From a bacterium (GTDB taxonomy: Bacteria; Actinomycetota; Acidimicrobiia; Acidimicrobiales; CATQHL01), in assembly GCA_028824415.1 (NCBI GenBank), contig JAPPDX010000093.1, positions 1 to 64,000 on the forward strand: a DNA stretch of 64,000 nucleotides, in the 5' to 3' direction. Positions 1 to 12,668 of this stretch are shown here, piece by piece. Position numbers and translations under genes: made by a program. How positions within the stretch are numbered: the stretch's first letter is position 1; every line of letters begins with the position of its first letter. The notes beneath the pieces are model-generated. The model did no database searches. It was not told the DNA's origin and worked only from the letters and a program-made list of their open reading frames with translations.

Positions 1-118
1 AACGAGCTCATCTGGGCGTCGATGAACTGATCACCGTTTCCGGGGTGGCCGGCGGCGAGGCGAGGACTCGCCCCGGCGGCCCCGCCGACCGTGACCGCCG
101 GCCGCAGATCCGGTGGCG

Positions 119-913
119 TCAGGTAAGGCGGGCGCGGCCTCTGTTGATGAAGGAGGCCATCTTGCGGTTCACGGTGCGCGGCATCATCTCGGCGAGCGAT
201 GAGGCGACGCGGTAGCCAAGGCCCGGCACGTAGACGATCTTCCGAAGGGATGCGGCTTTGAGCGCCAGATGGGCGACCTGCTCGGCCTCCATCCACAGCC
301 AACCGGGGGCCCGGCTGATCTGGCGTTGCTGCCCCGCCCGGGCATGCAACTCGCTACGGGTCAACCCCGGAGTAACGGTGGTCACGCCCACGCCGGTGTC
401 ACGCAACTCTTCGTGCAGGCCCTGCCCGAAAGTGGTCACGAAGACCTTGGAGGCCGCATACACGGCCTCATAGGGCAAAGGCTGCGATCCCGCGATGGAG
501 GAGATGTTGAGGATTGTCCCCTGGCCGTTGGCGACCATCTGGCAGGCCGCGGCGCGACTCAGCGTCACGACCGCCGCGACATTGAGAGCAACCATGTTGT
601 CGGCCACTTCGCCGGCGGGCCCCGTGAGGGCGCCGAAGCTCCAGATACCGGCGTTGTTGACGAGAAGGTCGATGGGATCTTCGGTGGCGGCGCAGCGGCT
701 GGCCACGACCTCGAGTTGTGCGGGGTCCGTCAGATCGGCCGGCAAGACCTCCGTAGCCACATTCATCGATGCGGCGAGCTTCTCGAGGCGCTCGGTGTTG
801 CGCGCCACGAGCACCAGATCGGTGCCCTGGCGATCCAACTCGGTGGCGATGGCCTTGCCGATGCCCGTCGATGCACCGGTCACGAGTGCGCGGTTCCACG
901 TGATTCGCTTCAT
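119..913 (-). CDS. SDR-family short-chain dehydrogenase/reductase
   Basis: 264-aa ORF; TGASTGIGKAIA Rossmann motif, NNAGIW, S-x12-YAASK catalytic motif. Confidence 0.93.
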   Translation of the reverse strand: MKRITWNRALVTGASTGIGKAIATELDRQGTDLVLVARNTERLEKLAASMNVATEVLPADLTDPAQLEVVASRCAATEDPIDLLVNNAGIWSFGALTGPAGEVADNMVALNVAAVVTLSRAAACQMVANGQGTILNISSIAGSQPLPYEAVYAASKVFVTTFGQGLHEELRDTGVGVTTVTPGLTRSELHARAGQQRQISRAPGWLWMEAEQVAHLALKAASLRKIVYVPGLGYRVASSLAEMMPRTVNRKMASFINRGRARLT

Positions 914-982
914 CCGGTGATCTCCTCTGCGAGCACGCGGGCCACAACCGCCACCCGGGAATCTCAGAAGGCTACGCGGTAC

Positions 983-1006
983 CGGCCGGCATGGCGCAGC
1001 CGGCCG
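983..1006 (-). terminator. Candidate hairpin downstream of atpC (end of atp operon)
   Basis: Inverted repeat cggccggc-atggcgca-gccggccg (8-bp stem, 8-nt loop) just 3' of atpC; no clear U-tract. Confidence 0.35.
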
Positions 1007-1039
1007 CGGCGCGCACCAGCGCGCATCGCCGGCCTTCTG

Positions 1040-1447
1040 CTAGATCGCCGTACCGGCGGCCACCGCCAAGCGAACCTCGGCCCGCTTGAGTGCCGCAGCG
1101 GCCTCCTCGTCATCGGGATCGTCGGCAAGGGTGGCCCGGGCCCTCTCGGCCGCCGAGTTCGCCCGGTCGACGTCGATGTCGCCGGCCAGTTCGGCCACAT
1201 CGGACAGGATCGCCACCTTGTCGTGCGCGACCTCCACGAAGCCGCTGTGCACGGCAATGAGTTGCGTGTCGCCGTCCTCACCCTCGTCGCCGTAGATCCG
1301 CACCCGCTCGGGCAGCAGCACGCCGACGAACGGCACGTGGCCAGGCTGGAAGGCGATATCGCCGTCGGTGGTGCGCACCACCACCATCGAGGCGGTCGCA
1401 GTGAGGACGACCTCCTCGGGCGACACCAACTCCACCTCGAGTGGCAC
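1040..1447 (-). CDS. atpC: F0F1 ATP synthase subunit epsilon
   Basis: PLEVELVSPEEVVLTATASMVVVRTTDGDIAFQPGHVPF; GTG start at 1447, 1 nt after the atpD stop; the track ORF start at 1546 is an over-extension into atpD. Confidence 0.93.
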   Translation of the reverse strand: MPLEVELVSPEEVVLTATASMVVVRTTDGDIAFQPGHVPFVGVLLPERVRIYGDEGEDGDTQLIAVHSGFVEVAHDKVAILSDVAELAGDIDVDRANSAAERARATLADDPDDEEAAAALKRAEVRLAVAAGTAI

Positions 1448-1448
1448 G

Positions 1449-2894
<1,446 letters not shown>

Positions 2895-2934
2895 TTAGTG
2901 TGGTCTCGGCAACGCCGCCTGCGCTGATCCGGGC

Positions 2935-3834
2935 TCAGCCGGCGTTGCGCAGTGCCTCGGCCCCACCCACGATCTCCATGATCTCGGTGGTGATGGCGTC
3001 CTGGCGCGCTCGGTTCATCATGCGGGTCAGCTTCACGATCAGTTCCTCGGCGTTGTCGGTCGCCGCCTTCATCGCCCGCTGCCGGTTGGCGTGCTCGGAG
3101 GCGGCGGCGTCCAGGAGCGCCGAGAAGAGCCTGCTCTCCACATAGCGCGGCAGCAGCACCTCCAGCACTCCAGCCGGAGACGGCTCGAACTCGAACGCCG
3201 CCCGCGCCTCGGCGCTGCCGCCACCCAGCGCGGCGATCTCCTCGATGGTGGCCAGCGGCAGGAAGCGGCGCACCGCAACCCTCTGCGAACCCAGCGAGAT
3301 GAACTCCATGTACACCAGGATCACCTGGTCGACATCGCCGGAGGTGAAGCGGCCGGAGACCTCGGTGGACAGCCTCCGGGCGTCGTCGTAGCGCGGGGTG
3401 TCGCTCATGCCCTCGAAGGAGGCGTCGATCCGGTAGTTGCGGAACTTGAAGTAGTCGCGGCCCTTCCGCCCGACCAGGATCAGCGAATAGTCCCGTCCCT
3501 CTCGGGTGCCGGCCATGATCTCCCGCTCGGCGGCCCGGATGACCGAGGAGTTGTAGGGCCCAGCCAGGCCGCGGTCGGAGGTGATGATGACGTAGCCGAC
3601 CTTGCGGATCTCGTCGCTCTGGCGCAGGAGGGCGTGCTCGGTGGCCGCCCCGGCGGCGGCCAGATCCTCGATGACGCTGGTCATGCGGGTGGCGTACGGC
3701 CTGGCGGCGTGCGCCCGCTGTTGCGCCTTCACGACCCGCGTGGCGGCGATCAATTCCATCGCCCGCGTGATCTTCTTGGTGGACTGGACCGAAGAGATCC
3801 GACGCCGGAGGATCCGTTCCTCGCCGCCCGGCAT
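2935..3834 (-). CDS. atpG: F0F1 ATP synthase subunit gamma
   Basis: RRISSVQSTKKITRAMELIAATRVVKAQ N-terminus; C-terminal RARQDAITTEIMEIVGGAEAL. Confidence 0.97.
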   Translation of the reverse strand: MPGGEERILRRRISSVQSTKKITRAMELIAATRVVKAQQRAHAARPYATRMTSVIEDLAAAGAATEHALLRQSDEIRKVGYVIITSDRGLAGPYNSSVIRAAEREIMAGTREGRDYSLILVGRKGRDYFKFRNYRIDASFEGMSDTPRYDDARRLSTEVSGRFTSGDVDQVILVYMEFISLGSQRVAVRRFLPLATIEEIAALGGGSAEARAAFEFEPSPAGVLEVLLPRYVESRLFSALLDAAASEHANRQRAMKAATDNAEELIVKLTRMMNRARQDAITTEIMEIVGGAEALRNAG

Positions 3835-3846
3835 GACCCGACCCGC

Positions 3847-5481
3847 CTAAGCGTCGTGGTCGAGTTGGGGGCGGTCGATCTCCTCCTCGGGCAGCGTCCG
3901 GTCGGAGTCGACCATGCTGCTCGAGGCGTCGGCCTGATCGGCGGCCTCCGGCTCCGTCCCGTCCTCTGCGACGGTGACCTGGAACTGATCGGCGAACGCC
4001 GTCACCATGGCCTCGATCGCCGCCGCATCGACCGTGCCCGTCTCGGTGATGGTGCGCAGCAGATCTGCGTGCCTCGTGCGGGCGAACTCCAGGAGTTCCG
4101 CCTCGAAACGCGGCACGTCCTCAGTGGGAACGGCGTCCAGGCGACCGCTGGTGCCGGCGAAGATGGACACCACCTGCTCCTCCACCGCCATCGGGCTGTT
4201 GATGCCCTGCTTCAGCAACTCGGTCAGCCGGTAGCCCCGCTCCAACTGGGCCTGCGACACGGCGTCGAGATCGGACCCGAAGGCGGCGAACGCCTCCAAC
4301 TCCCGGAACTGCTGCAGATCGGCCTTCAGCGTGCCCACGGCGGTCTTCATGGCCTTGATCTGCGCCGCCGAGCCCACCCGGGACACCGAGATGCCGACGT
4401 CCACCGCCGGGCGGATGCCCGACTTGAAGAGATCGTCCTGCAGGTAGATCTGGCCGTCGGTGATCGAGATGACGTTGGTCGGGATGTACGCCGACACGTC
4501 TCCCGCCTTGGTCTCGATGATCGGCAGCGCCGTGAGCGATCCGGCACCCCGGTCGTCGCTCAGCTTGGCAGCGCGCTCCAGCAGGCGGCTGTGCAGGTAG
4601 AACACGTCGCCCGGGTAGGCCTCGCGGCCCGGCGGGCGCCGCAGCAGCAGCGCCATCTGGCGGTAGGCCTCGGCCTGCTTGGAGAGGTCGTCGTAGACCA
4701 CCAGGGCGTGGCCACCGTTGTCCATCCAGTGCTGACCGAGCGCGCAGCCGGCGTAGGGCGCCAGGTACTTGAACGGTGCCGGGTCCGAGGCGGGCGCCAC
4801 CACGACGACCGTGTAGTCCATCGCGCCGTGCTCGGCGAACGTGGCAACCGTCTGGGCGACCGTGGAGGCCTTCTGGCCGATGGCCACGTAGATGCAGCAC
4901 ACATCCTGGCCCCGCTGGTTCAGGATGGTGTCCACGGCGATGGTGGTCTTGCCCGTCTTGCGGTCGCCGATGATGAGCTCGCGCTGGCCGCGGCCGATCG
5001 GGATGAGCGAGTCGATGGCCTTGATGCCCGTCTGCATCGGCTCGTGAACCGGCTTGCGGCCGGTGATGCCGGGGGCCTGGACCTCCATGCGGCGGGTCTC
5101 GGTTGCGCCCAGGGGACCTTTGCCGTCGATGGGCTCTCCGAGGGCGTTCACCACCCTGCCGAGCAGCGCGTCGCCGACGGGGATGGAGAGGATGTCGCCG
5201 GTGGCCCGGACCGCCTGTCCTTCCTCGATGTCGTCGACCTCGCCCAGCACCACGGCACCCACCGTGTCCTCGTCCAGGTTCAGCGCCAGCCCGACGGTCC
5301 CGTCCTCGAACTCGAGCATCTCGTTGACCGCTGCGCCGGGCAGCCCGCTGATGCGGGCGATGCCGTCACCCACCTCGACGATGCGCCCGACCTGGGTCTG
5401 GCTGATCTCGGGGGAGAAGCCTTCGAGGTTTCGACGGATCGCAGCGGTGATGTCGCCGGTGTCGAGTGTGAAGGTTGCCAT
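3847..5481 (-). CDS. atpA: F0F1 ATP synthase subunit alpha
   Basis: [42 protein letters not shown] at 5481 ([15 protein letters not shown]); acidic C-terminal extension. Confidence 0.97.
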   Translation of the reverse strand: MATFTLDTGDITAAIRRNLEGFSPEISQTQVGRIVEVGDGIARISGLPGAAVNEMLEFEDGTVGLALNLDEDTVGAVVLGEVDDIEEGQAVRATGDILSIPVGDALLGRVVNALGEPIDGKGPLGATETRRMEVQAPGITGRKPVHEPMQTGIKAIDSLIPIGRGQRELIIGDRKTGKTTIAVDTILNQRGQDVCCIYVAIGQKASTVAQTVATFAEHGAMDYTVVVVAPASDPAPFKYLAPYAGCALGQHWMDNGGHALVVYDDLSKQAEAYRQMALLLRRPPGREAYPGDVFYLHSRLLERAAKLSDDRGAGSLTALPIIETKAGDVSAYIPTNVISITDGQIYLQDDLFKSGIRPAVDVGISVSRVGSAAQIKAMKTAVGTLKADLQQFRELEAFAAFGSDLDAVSQAQLERGYRLTELLKQGINSPMAVEEQVVSIFAGTSGRLDAVPTEDVPRFEAELLEFARTRHADLLRTITETGTVDAAAIEAMVTAFADQFQVTVAEDGTEPEAADQADASSSMVDSDRTLPEEEIDRPQLDHDA

Positions 5482-5488
5482 GTGTCTC

Positions 5489-6016
5489 CTAGAACGCTTC
5501 ACGCAGTTGGTTGATGCGGGTACGAACGCTGCCGTCGATGACCTCGTCGCCGATGCGGGTGACGAGGCCACCCATGACCGCCGGATCGACGATCACCTTG
5601 ATCGTGACGTCCTTGCCGGTGGCCCGCTGCAAGGCCTCGGCGAGGCGTTGCTGCTGGTCGTCGCTGAGCGCGACGGCCGAGCGGACCTCCGCCACGGCCT
5701 TGTTGCGCAGTCCGGCGCTTCGCTCGACGGCCGCCTCGATGATCCGCACGATGTCGCCGCCCCGGCCGGCTCCGACGACCATCGACACGAGCGCCGTGGT
5801 GACCTCCGCCGCCTGCCCGCCGAGCAGATCCTCCACGATCTGCTGACGGCGGGCCGCGGGGATGCGGCGATCGGAGAGAGTCTCTCGCAACTCGTCGGAA
5901 CCCGCCAGCGCCTGTGCCACGGCGAACAGTTCGTCCTCGGTGGCGGCGAGGTCGCCCTCGGCCTGCACGACGGAGACGAGTGCCTCGGCGTAGCTGCTGA
6001 CCCTGTCGGAGGACAT
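5489..6016 (-). CDS. atpH: F0F1 ATP synthase subunit delta
   Basis: 175 aa, [15 protein letters not shown], position in atp operon, C-terminal [33 protein letters not shown]-like motif. Confidence 0.94.
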   Translation of the reverse strand: MSSDRVSSYAEALVSVVQAEGDLAATEDELFAVAQALAGSDELRETLSDRRIPAARRQQIVEDLLGGQAAEVTTALVSMVVGAGRGGDIVRIIEAAVERSAGLRNKAVAEVRSAVALSDDQQQRLAEALQRATGKDVTIKVIVDPAVMGGLVTRIGDEVIDGSVRTRINQLREAF

Positions 6017-6047
6017 ATCCGCGGTCTCTTCCCGCCGATGCGCCGGG

Positions 6048-6842
6048 CTAGTTCCGCGACCCGACGTCGTCGATGTAGCTCTCGATGAGCTGCATCTGCG
6101 TGTCGTGGTCGAGGTTCCGCCCGATGACCGTCTCGGCGGCGCCGATGACGATCTCCGAGACCTCGCCCTGCAAGTCGGCGAGCGCCTGGCGCTTGGCCGC
6201 CTCCACGTCTGCGTCGGAGCGCTGCCGCAGTTCGGCGGCCTCGGCCTCTGCGCGGGCGATCAGATCGGCCCGCACACCCTCGGCGTCTGCACGGGCCGCG
6301 TCGATGATGCGTCCGGCCTCGGCGCGGGCGTCGGCCAGTTCGGCCTCGTAGCCGGCCTTCACCTCGAGCGCCTCGGTGCGCGCCGTCTCGGCGGCATCGA
6401 GATCGTCGCGGATCTTCTCGGCGCGCCGGTCCATGCCTCGCTTCACGGCGGGGAAGAGCTTCCACTGCATCAGGGCGAACAGGACGACGAAGGCGATGCC
6501 GCCCCAGATGATCTCGGTCACCTCCGGGATGATCGGGTTCGGAGCCTCAAGGCATCCCTCGAGCTTCTTCTCGAAGGACTTGAGCTTCTCCTCCGCACCG
6601 ACGTCCACACCGGTGGCAGCGGTCTCCTTGAGGATCGCCAAGGCCTCTCCGCCGTGGCGACCTCCGAAGTTCAGCGCCTCGACCTTGTCGGCGACGCAGG
6701 CACCGGGCGTCTCGCCGGCAGCGGCGACCGGAGAGGCGCCGAACCACAAGGCTGCGAAGAGTATCAGCGCGCCGACGAATGCTCGCCGTCGCAGCCGCGA
6801 CGGGCGCCTCGCCCGCCCGCCGTCTTGGATACGTGCTGTCAT
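6048..6842 (-). CDS. atpF: F0F1 ATP synthase subunit b with N-terminal signal/extracytoplasmic extension
   Basis: PEVTEIIWGGIAFVVLFALMQWKLFPAV TM plus long coiled-coil; preceded by a signal-like segment and about 60 aa containing two Cys. Confidence 0.9.
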   Translation of the reverse strand: MTARIQDGGRARRPSRLRRRAFVGALILFAALWFGASPVAAAGETPGACVADKVEALNFGGRHGGEALAILKETAATGVDVGAEEKLKSFEKKLEGCLEAPNPIIPEVTEIIWGGIAFVVLFALMQWKLFPAVKRGMDRRAEKIRDDLDAAETARTEALEVKAGYEAELADARAEAGRIIDAARADAEGVRADLIARAEAEAAELRQRSDADVEAAKRQALADLQGEVSEIVIGAAETVIGRNLDHDTQMQLIESYIDDVGSRN

Positions 6843-6858
6843 GGCGCGTCCTCGCCGG

Positions 6859-7963
<1,105 letters not shown>

Positions 7964-7967
<4 letters not shown>

Positions 7968-8494
7968 GCCGTCACCGCCACATCACTGGTTCGGGCACCG
8001 TCGCCATCGCGCCGGTCGCCGCCGGCCCGGCGGGTGCGCCTGCGGGCGCCGGTGCGGAAAAGGCCGCTGCCGGGGTTCAGGTCCGGATGGGCCAGCGAGG
8101 CCGCCACGTGGCGCAACTCCCAGATCAGCAGACCGATGTGCAGGACCAGCAGCACGATGGCGAACGGCACGGCGTCGAACCAGCCGGCGTTGCGGATGGG
8201 TACGACCACCGCAGTGAGGATTCCCAACCGCAGGATGTAGCCGCCGAGCACGCCGCCCATCAGCACCGCCGGGGAGAAGCGCGCGCACAGCCCGATGATG
8301 GCCGCGCCTGCGAGGAAGTTCAGCAGAACCAGGCCGAGGGCCAGCAGGGACGACCACAAACCGTCCAAGCCCCACGCCAGACCGCAGAACAGCACCAGTG
8401 GCGGGCCGGCCAGGAGGCCCCGGCGAGCGATGTCGCCGGCGACGCGACGCTCGGGCGCCTGATCCCCCGCGGGCACGGCGGCCTCCTCAGCCAT
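7964..8494 (-). CDS. AtpI-like membrane protein of the ATP synthase operon
   Basis: 176 aa, several hydrophobic helices, overlaps atpB start by 4 nt, canonical AtpI position. Confidence 0.55.
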
Positions 8495-8762
8495 CGCCGC
8501 CCGCCCGTCCGGGGAGCCGGTTCTCGAGGACCCGCATGCGCTGGTCGTAGCGCTTGAAGACCTTCCAGGTGGTGTAGGCGAGCACGACCCCGCAGAAGAG
8601 AATCGTGAAGAGCGGCGTGGTCCCCACGCCGCGGTCGAGCAGCAGGCCGAAGAACGCGAACAGCGCCGGCGTGGCGATCATCTCGAAGGCCGTGGAGAGC
8701 GCGTCACCGGCACCGTGCGGCATCACGCGCGCGCCGTGCTTGCCGAGATCACGCTGGTCCAT
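8487..8762 (-). CDS. AtpZ/AtpI-type small membrane protein
   Basis: 91 aa, two TM segments, ...LFAFFGLLLDRGVGTTPLFTILFCGVVLAYTTWKVFKRYDQ; first gene of the atp operon. Confidence 0.6.
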   Translation of the reverse strand: MDQRDLGKHGARVMPHGAGDALSTAFEMIATPALFAFFGLLLDRGVGTTPLFTILFCGVVLAYTTWKVFKRYDQRMRVLENRLPGRAGGDG

Positions 8763-8822
8763 GCTCGCCTCTTCGCCACCTGCCGCGCGACGGGCCGCGC
8801 GACCGCTTGTGAAACCACGCGC

Positions 8823-8851
8823 AAGCTATCGGCACCGGGTACGGCTCACAA
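8823..8851 (-). promoter_or_regulatory. Candidate sigma70-type promoter of the atp operon
   Basis: Minus strand TTGTGA-N17-TAGCTT (plus strand AAGCTA at 8823-8828, TCACAA at 8846-8851) upstream of the first atp gene. Confidence 0.5.
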
Positions 8852-8919
8852 CCCCCGGATGCGCGTTCGAGGGCTCATTCGGGAATCCGCTGAGCGATCG
8901 CTGCAGCGGGCAGGGGCCG

Positions 8920-10158
8920 TCACGCGTAGGGCGTGAACCGGCCGCAGAGAGCGCGTACCTCCGCCCGCACCCCGCCGACGGTGGACTCGTCGCCGCGGTG
9001 CCGCAACGTGCGCCCGATCAGCGCCGCGATCTGCGCCATCTCGTCGGGGCCCATTCCCTGCGTCGTGACCGCGGCGGTTCCGATGCGCAGCCCGCTGGTG
9101 ACGAAGGGGGAGCGCTCGTCGCCGGGAACGGTGTTCTTGTTGAGGGTGATCCCGGCCATATCCAGGGCCGTCTGAGCCTCGGCTCCGGTGAGGTCGGCGT
9201 CGAAGCTGCGCAGGTCCACCAACATCAGGTGGTTGTCGGTCCCACCGGAGACCAACCGGAACCCCTCCTGCGCCAGCGCCGCGGCCAGCGCTCTGGCGTT
9301 GGCGACGATCGCAGCGGCGTAGTTGGCGAAGGCCGGGGTTGCGGCCTCGGCGAACGCCACCGCCTTGGCGGCGATCACGTGCTCGAGAGGGCCGCCCTGG
9401 CTGCCGGGGAACACGGCCCGGTCGATGGCGCGCGCGTAGGGCTCCTTGCAGACGATGCAGCCGCCCCGAGGACCGCGCAGCGTCTTGTGGGTGGTGAAGG
9501 TCACCACGTCGGCGTGGGGCACGGGGTCGGGATGCGCGCCCCCGGCGATAAGCCCGGCGATGTGCGCCGCGTCGAAGAGCAACAGCGCATCCACCTCATC
9601 GGCGATGGCACGCAAGGGCTCAGCGGGGATCAGCCGGGGATAGGCCGTTGCGCCGGCCACGATGAGCCGGGGACGGTGCTCGATCGCCACCTCGCGAACC
9701 TCGTCGAAGTCGATGCGCTCGCCCGCACCGGTGCCGTAGGCCACGAACCGGTAGAGGATCCCGCTGGCGTTCACCGGCGAACCATGTGTCAGGTGGCCGC
9801 CCTGGTCCAGGGCCATGCCCAGAACGGTGTCGCCCGGCTTCAGCAGGGCCTGGTAGACGGCCATGTTGGCGTTCGCCCCCGAGTGCGGCTGCACGTTGGC
9901 CCACTCGGCCCCGAACAGCTCGCGGCAGCGGACACGCGCCAGCTCCTCCACCTCGTCGATGATCTGGTTGCCGCCGTAGTAGCGCCGGCCCGGATAGCCC
10001 TCGGCGTACTTGTTGGTCAGCGCCGAGCCGGTGGCCTCCAGCACGGCCGGGGAGGCGAAGTTCTCCGAGGCGATCAACTGCAGCGTGGTGTTCTGACGCT
10101 CGACCTCGGCGGTGAGGTGGCCGAACAGCACGTCGTCATGGATGTCTGGCCACGGCAT
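8920..10158 (-). CDS. glyA: Serine hydroxymethyltransferase
   Basis: [54 protein letters not shown]-Lys motif; ATG 10158 with GGAGG Shine-Dalgarno. Confidence 0.97.
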   Translation of the reverse strand: MPWPDIHDDVLFGHLTAEVERQNTTLQLIASENFASPAVLEATGSALTNKYAEGYPGRRYYGGNQIIDEVEELARVRCRELFGAEWANVQPHSGANANMAVYQALLKPGDTVLGMALDQGGHLTHGSPVNASGILYRFVAYGTGAGERIDFDEVREVAIEHRPRLIVAGATAYPRLIPAEPLRAIADEVDALLLFDAAHIAGLIAGGAHPDPVPHADVVTFTTHKTLRGPRGGCIVCKEPYARAIDRAVFPGSQGGPLEHVIAAKAVAFAEAATPAFANYAAAIVANARALAAALAQEGFRLVSGGTDNHLMLVDLRSFDADLTGAEAQTALDMAGITLNKNTVPGDERSPFVTSGLRIGTAAVTTQGMGPDEMAQIAALIGRTLRHRGDESTVGGVRAEVRALCGRFTPYA

Positions 10159-10250
10159 CGGTGCCTCCTTCGCGGACGACGCACTCCCGGTAGGCGCAGT
10201 ATGCCGCCGGCCTGGGTCCGTTGGTCGGCAGGCCGGCCGATCTGAGGCGT

Positions 10251-11000
10251 CTACTGCAGACCCTGAGCGAGGCCGCCGTCGACGGGGACGGCCACCCCGG
10301 TGACATAGCCGGCCCACTCCGAACACAGCAGCGCGGCAACGCGCCCGAAGTCGCCGGCGTCTCCGAGCCGGCGGGCCGGCACCCTCCGCGCAACCACCGC
10401 CGGGAGATCCTCACCCCACACCGAGTGCAGCCTGGCTGTGTCGTGCAGGCCCGGTTGGATGGAGTTGACGGTGACGCCGTCGGCGGCGAGCTCGGTCGCC
10501 AGCGTCTTCAGGAAAGCTGTCGCGCCGGCGCGCGCGGTGTTGGAGAGGATCAGGCCGGGCAGGGGGTGGCGCACCGTAACCGAGGTGATGGCGAGGATCC
10601 GACCCCAGTGCCGCTCCCGCATCTCGCCGGTGACGGCGTAGCACATGGCCACCACCGACATCAGGTTCAGGTGAACCGCCTCGAGGTAGTCCGCCGGCTC
10701 GAAGGACTCGTAGCCGCCGTCAGGCGGGCCGCCGGCATTGACGACCAGGATGTCGATACCCTCGCCGAGGGCGTCGCGGGCGTCGCGCACGAACGCTTCG
10801 GCGCCGGCCGCGTCGGATACGTCGGCGAGGACCGGGATGGTGCCGGGAATCCCCTCGGCTGCTCGGCTGAGGCGGTCGGGGTCTCGCCCGCAGATCACGA
10901 CCGTGCAACCCTCACCGGCCAGGGCCTCCGCCACCGCCAGGCCCAAACCGGCTGAGGAAGCCGCCACGGCCGCCCGCCGACCTGCGAGCCCCAGATCCAT
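10251..11000 (-). CDS. SDR-family oxidoreductase
   Basis: [29 protein letters not shown]-like tail; ATG at 11000 ([12 protein letters not shown]). Confidence 0.88.
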   Translation of the reverse strand: MDLGLAGRRAAVAASSAGLGLAVAEALAGEGCTVVICGRDPDRLSRAAEGIPGTIPVLADVSDAAGAEAFVRDARDALGEGIDILVVNAGGPPDGGYESFEPADYLEAVHLNLMSVVAMCYAVTGEMRERHWGRILAITSVTVRHPLPGLILSNTARAGATAFLKTLATELAADGVTVNSIQPGLHDTARLHSVWGEDLPAVVARRVPARRLGDAGDFGRVAALLCSEWAGYVTGVAVPVDGGLAQGLQ

Positions 11001-11085
11001 CCCGAGAGGGTACCCAGGACACCGGACCGAGCAGATTCCCGCCACCCCCCGGGGCTCGCTGCGGACTCAACTACCCTGCCGCTGA

Positions 11086-12546
11086 ATGGCGGGTGCACCA
11101 CAACCCGACTCCTTGGCGCCGACCGTCCCCGGAATTGCCTCCGGCGAGAGCCGAGGTGGGGAGGCCCTCCCCGACGTGCTGCTCATCAGCGGCGGCGACG
11201 TGGTCACCATGAACGCCCGCCGCGAGGTGCTCACGGGTGGCACCGTGGCCATCGCCGGGGACCGCATCGCCGCGGTGGGCTCGACGTCCGCGCTGCGGGC
11301 GGCCCATCCGGGCGCAACCGAACTCGACGCCTCGGGATGCATCGTGACGCCCGGACTGGTCAATGCCCACCAGCACCACACGGGCGACCCGCTGGTGCGG
11401 GGCTGCATTCCGGATCTGCTGGCGCCCGGCGAGTCGATCTTCTCCTGGTCGGTGCCTCTCCACGCCGAGCACACCGGAGGCGACGACGAACTCTCGGCCA
11501 CGCTGACCGCCGCCCAGAGCGCCCTCTGCGGCGTCACCACGCTGGTGGAGGCCGGCACGGTTGCCCATCCCGGCCGGGTCGCAGCGGGCATGGCGGCCGT
11601 CGGGGTGCGCGGCACCGTTGGCACCTGGGGCTGGGACGTCGAGGGCGCTCCGTTCGCGGCTCCGCCCGACGAGGTGCTGGACCGCCAGCGCGCCGTGCTG
11701 GCGGACCATCCCGCCGGTGGGCTCATCGAGGGCTGGGTCACGCTCGTGGGCCACGATCTGGCCTCCGATGAACTGCTGGTGGGCGCCGCCGACCTGGCAC
11801 GCGGCGCGGGCTGCGGCTTGACGATGCACATCTCGCCGACGTCCTCCGACCCTGAGAGCTACCTGCACCACCGCGGCGCCCGGCCCCTCGTGCACTTCGA
11901 CCGGCTGGGGATTCTCGGGCGCCACCTGCTGCTTGCCCACGGCGTGTGGCTGGATGACGATGAAGTGGAGTTGGTGCTGGCCAGCGAGACCGCCATCGCC
12001 TATTGCCCGTGGGCGTACCTGCGACTGGGGCAGGGTGTCACGTCGGCAGGGCGCCACCTGGAACTGGCGCGCCGCGGCGGCCGTCTGGCACTGGGCTGTG
12101 ACGCCGGCAACGCCGGCGACCTGCCGGACATGCTGCGGGTCGCCGCGCTGGCCGCCGGGCTGGCCCGGGACATGCCGGTCGATCCCGAGGGATTCGGGGC
12201 GCACGACGCCTTCGAGTTGGCCACCATCCGGGGCGCCGAGGCCATCGGCAAGGCCACCGAGATCGGTTCGCTGGAGGTGGGCAAGCTGGCCGACGTGGTG
12301 ATCTTCGATTGCGAGGCGTCAGCCTTGACGCCTCGCGGTGACGTGGCCCTGCAGCTGGTGTGGGGCAGCGACGGGCGCGACGTGCGCGACGTGATCATCG
12401 GGGGACGCCCCGTGGTGCGCGATGGGCACTGCACCACCGTCGACGTCGACGAACTCCGCCTGACCGCGGCGACGGCGCAAGGTGATCTGTTGCGGCGCGC
12501 CGGGATCGAGGTGCCGCACACGTGGCCGCAGGTGCCCGCCGGCTGA
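11086..12546 (+). CDS. Amidohydrolase family protein (TrzA/AtzB/SsnA-like)
   Basis: VTPGLVNAHQHHTGDPLVRG metal-binding motif, LLLAHGVWLDDDEVELV, LGCDAGNAGD, GKLADVVIFD. Confidence 0.9.
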   Translation: MAGAPQPDSLAPTVPGIASGESRGGEALPDVLLISGGDVVTMNARREVLTGGTVAIAGDRIAAVGSTSALRAAHPGATELDASGCIVTPGLVNAHQHHTGDPLVRGCIPDLLAPGESIFSWSVPLHAEHTGGDDELSATLTAAQSALCGVTTLVEAGTVAHPGRVAAGMAAVGVRGTVGTWGWDVEGAPFAAPPDEVLDRQRAVLADHPAGGLIEGWVTLVGHDLASDELLVGAADLARGAGCGLTMHISPTSSDPESYLHHRGARPLVHFDRLGILGRHLLLAHGVWLDDDEVELVLASETAIAYCPWAYLRLGQGVTSAGRHLELARRGGRLALGCDAGNAGDLPDMLRVAALAAGLARDMPVDPEGFGAHDAFELATIRGAEAIGKATEIGSLEVGKLADVVIFDCEASALTPRGDVALQLVWGSDGRDVRDVIIGGRPVVRDGHCTTVDVDELRLTAATAQGDLLRRAGIEVPHTWPQVPAG

Positions 12547-12587
12547 ACCGGTGGGTCACGAGGCTTGACGACTGGACCGGTCGGAGA

Positions 12588-12615
12588 CTGGATCCCGGCC
12601 TCCGCCGGGATGACG
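12588..12615. repeat. REP-like intergenic hairpin repeat, copy 1
   Basis: ctggatcccggcctccgccgggatgacg, identical over 28 nt to 39746-39773; 8-bp stem atcccggc/gccgggat with loop ctcc; followed by two tandem cgaggccgggatgacgg-type units. Confidence 0.85.
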
Positions 12616-12668
12616 GCGAGGCCGGGATGACGGCGAGGCCGGGATGGTGAGGGAGGCCGTCGTGGCGG

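Noticed and set aside
3091-5514. 807-aa plus-strand ORF
   Set aside because: Antisense to atpG/atpA; long alternative frames are expected in high-GC coding DNA, and the atp genes are unmistakable.
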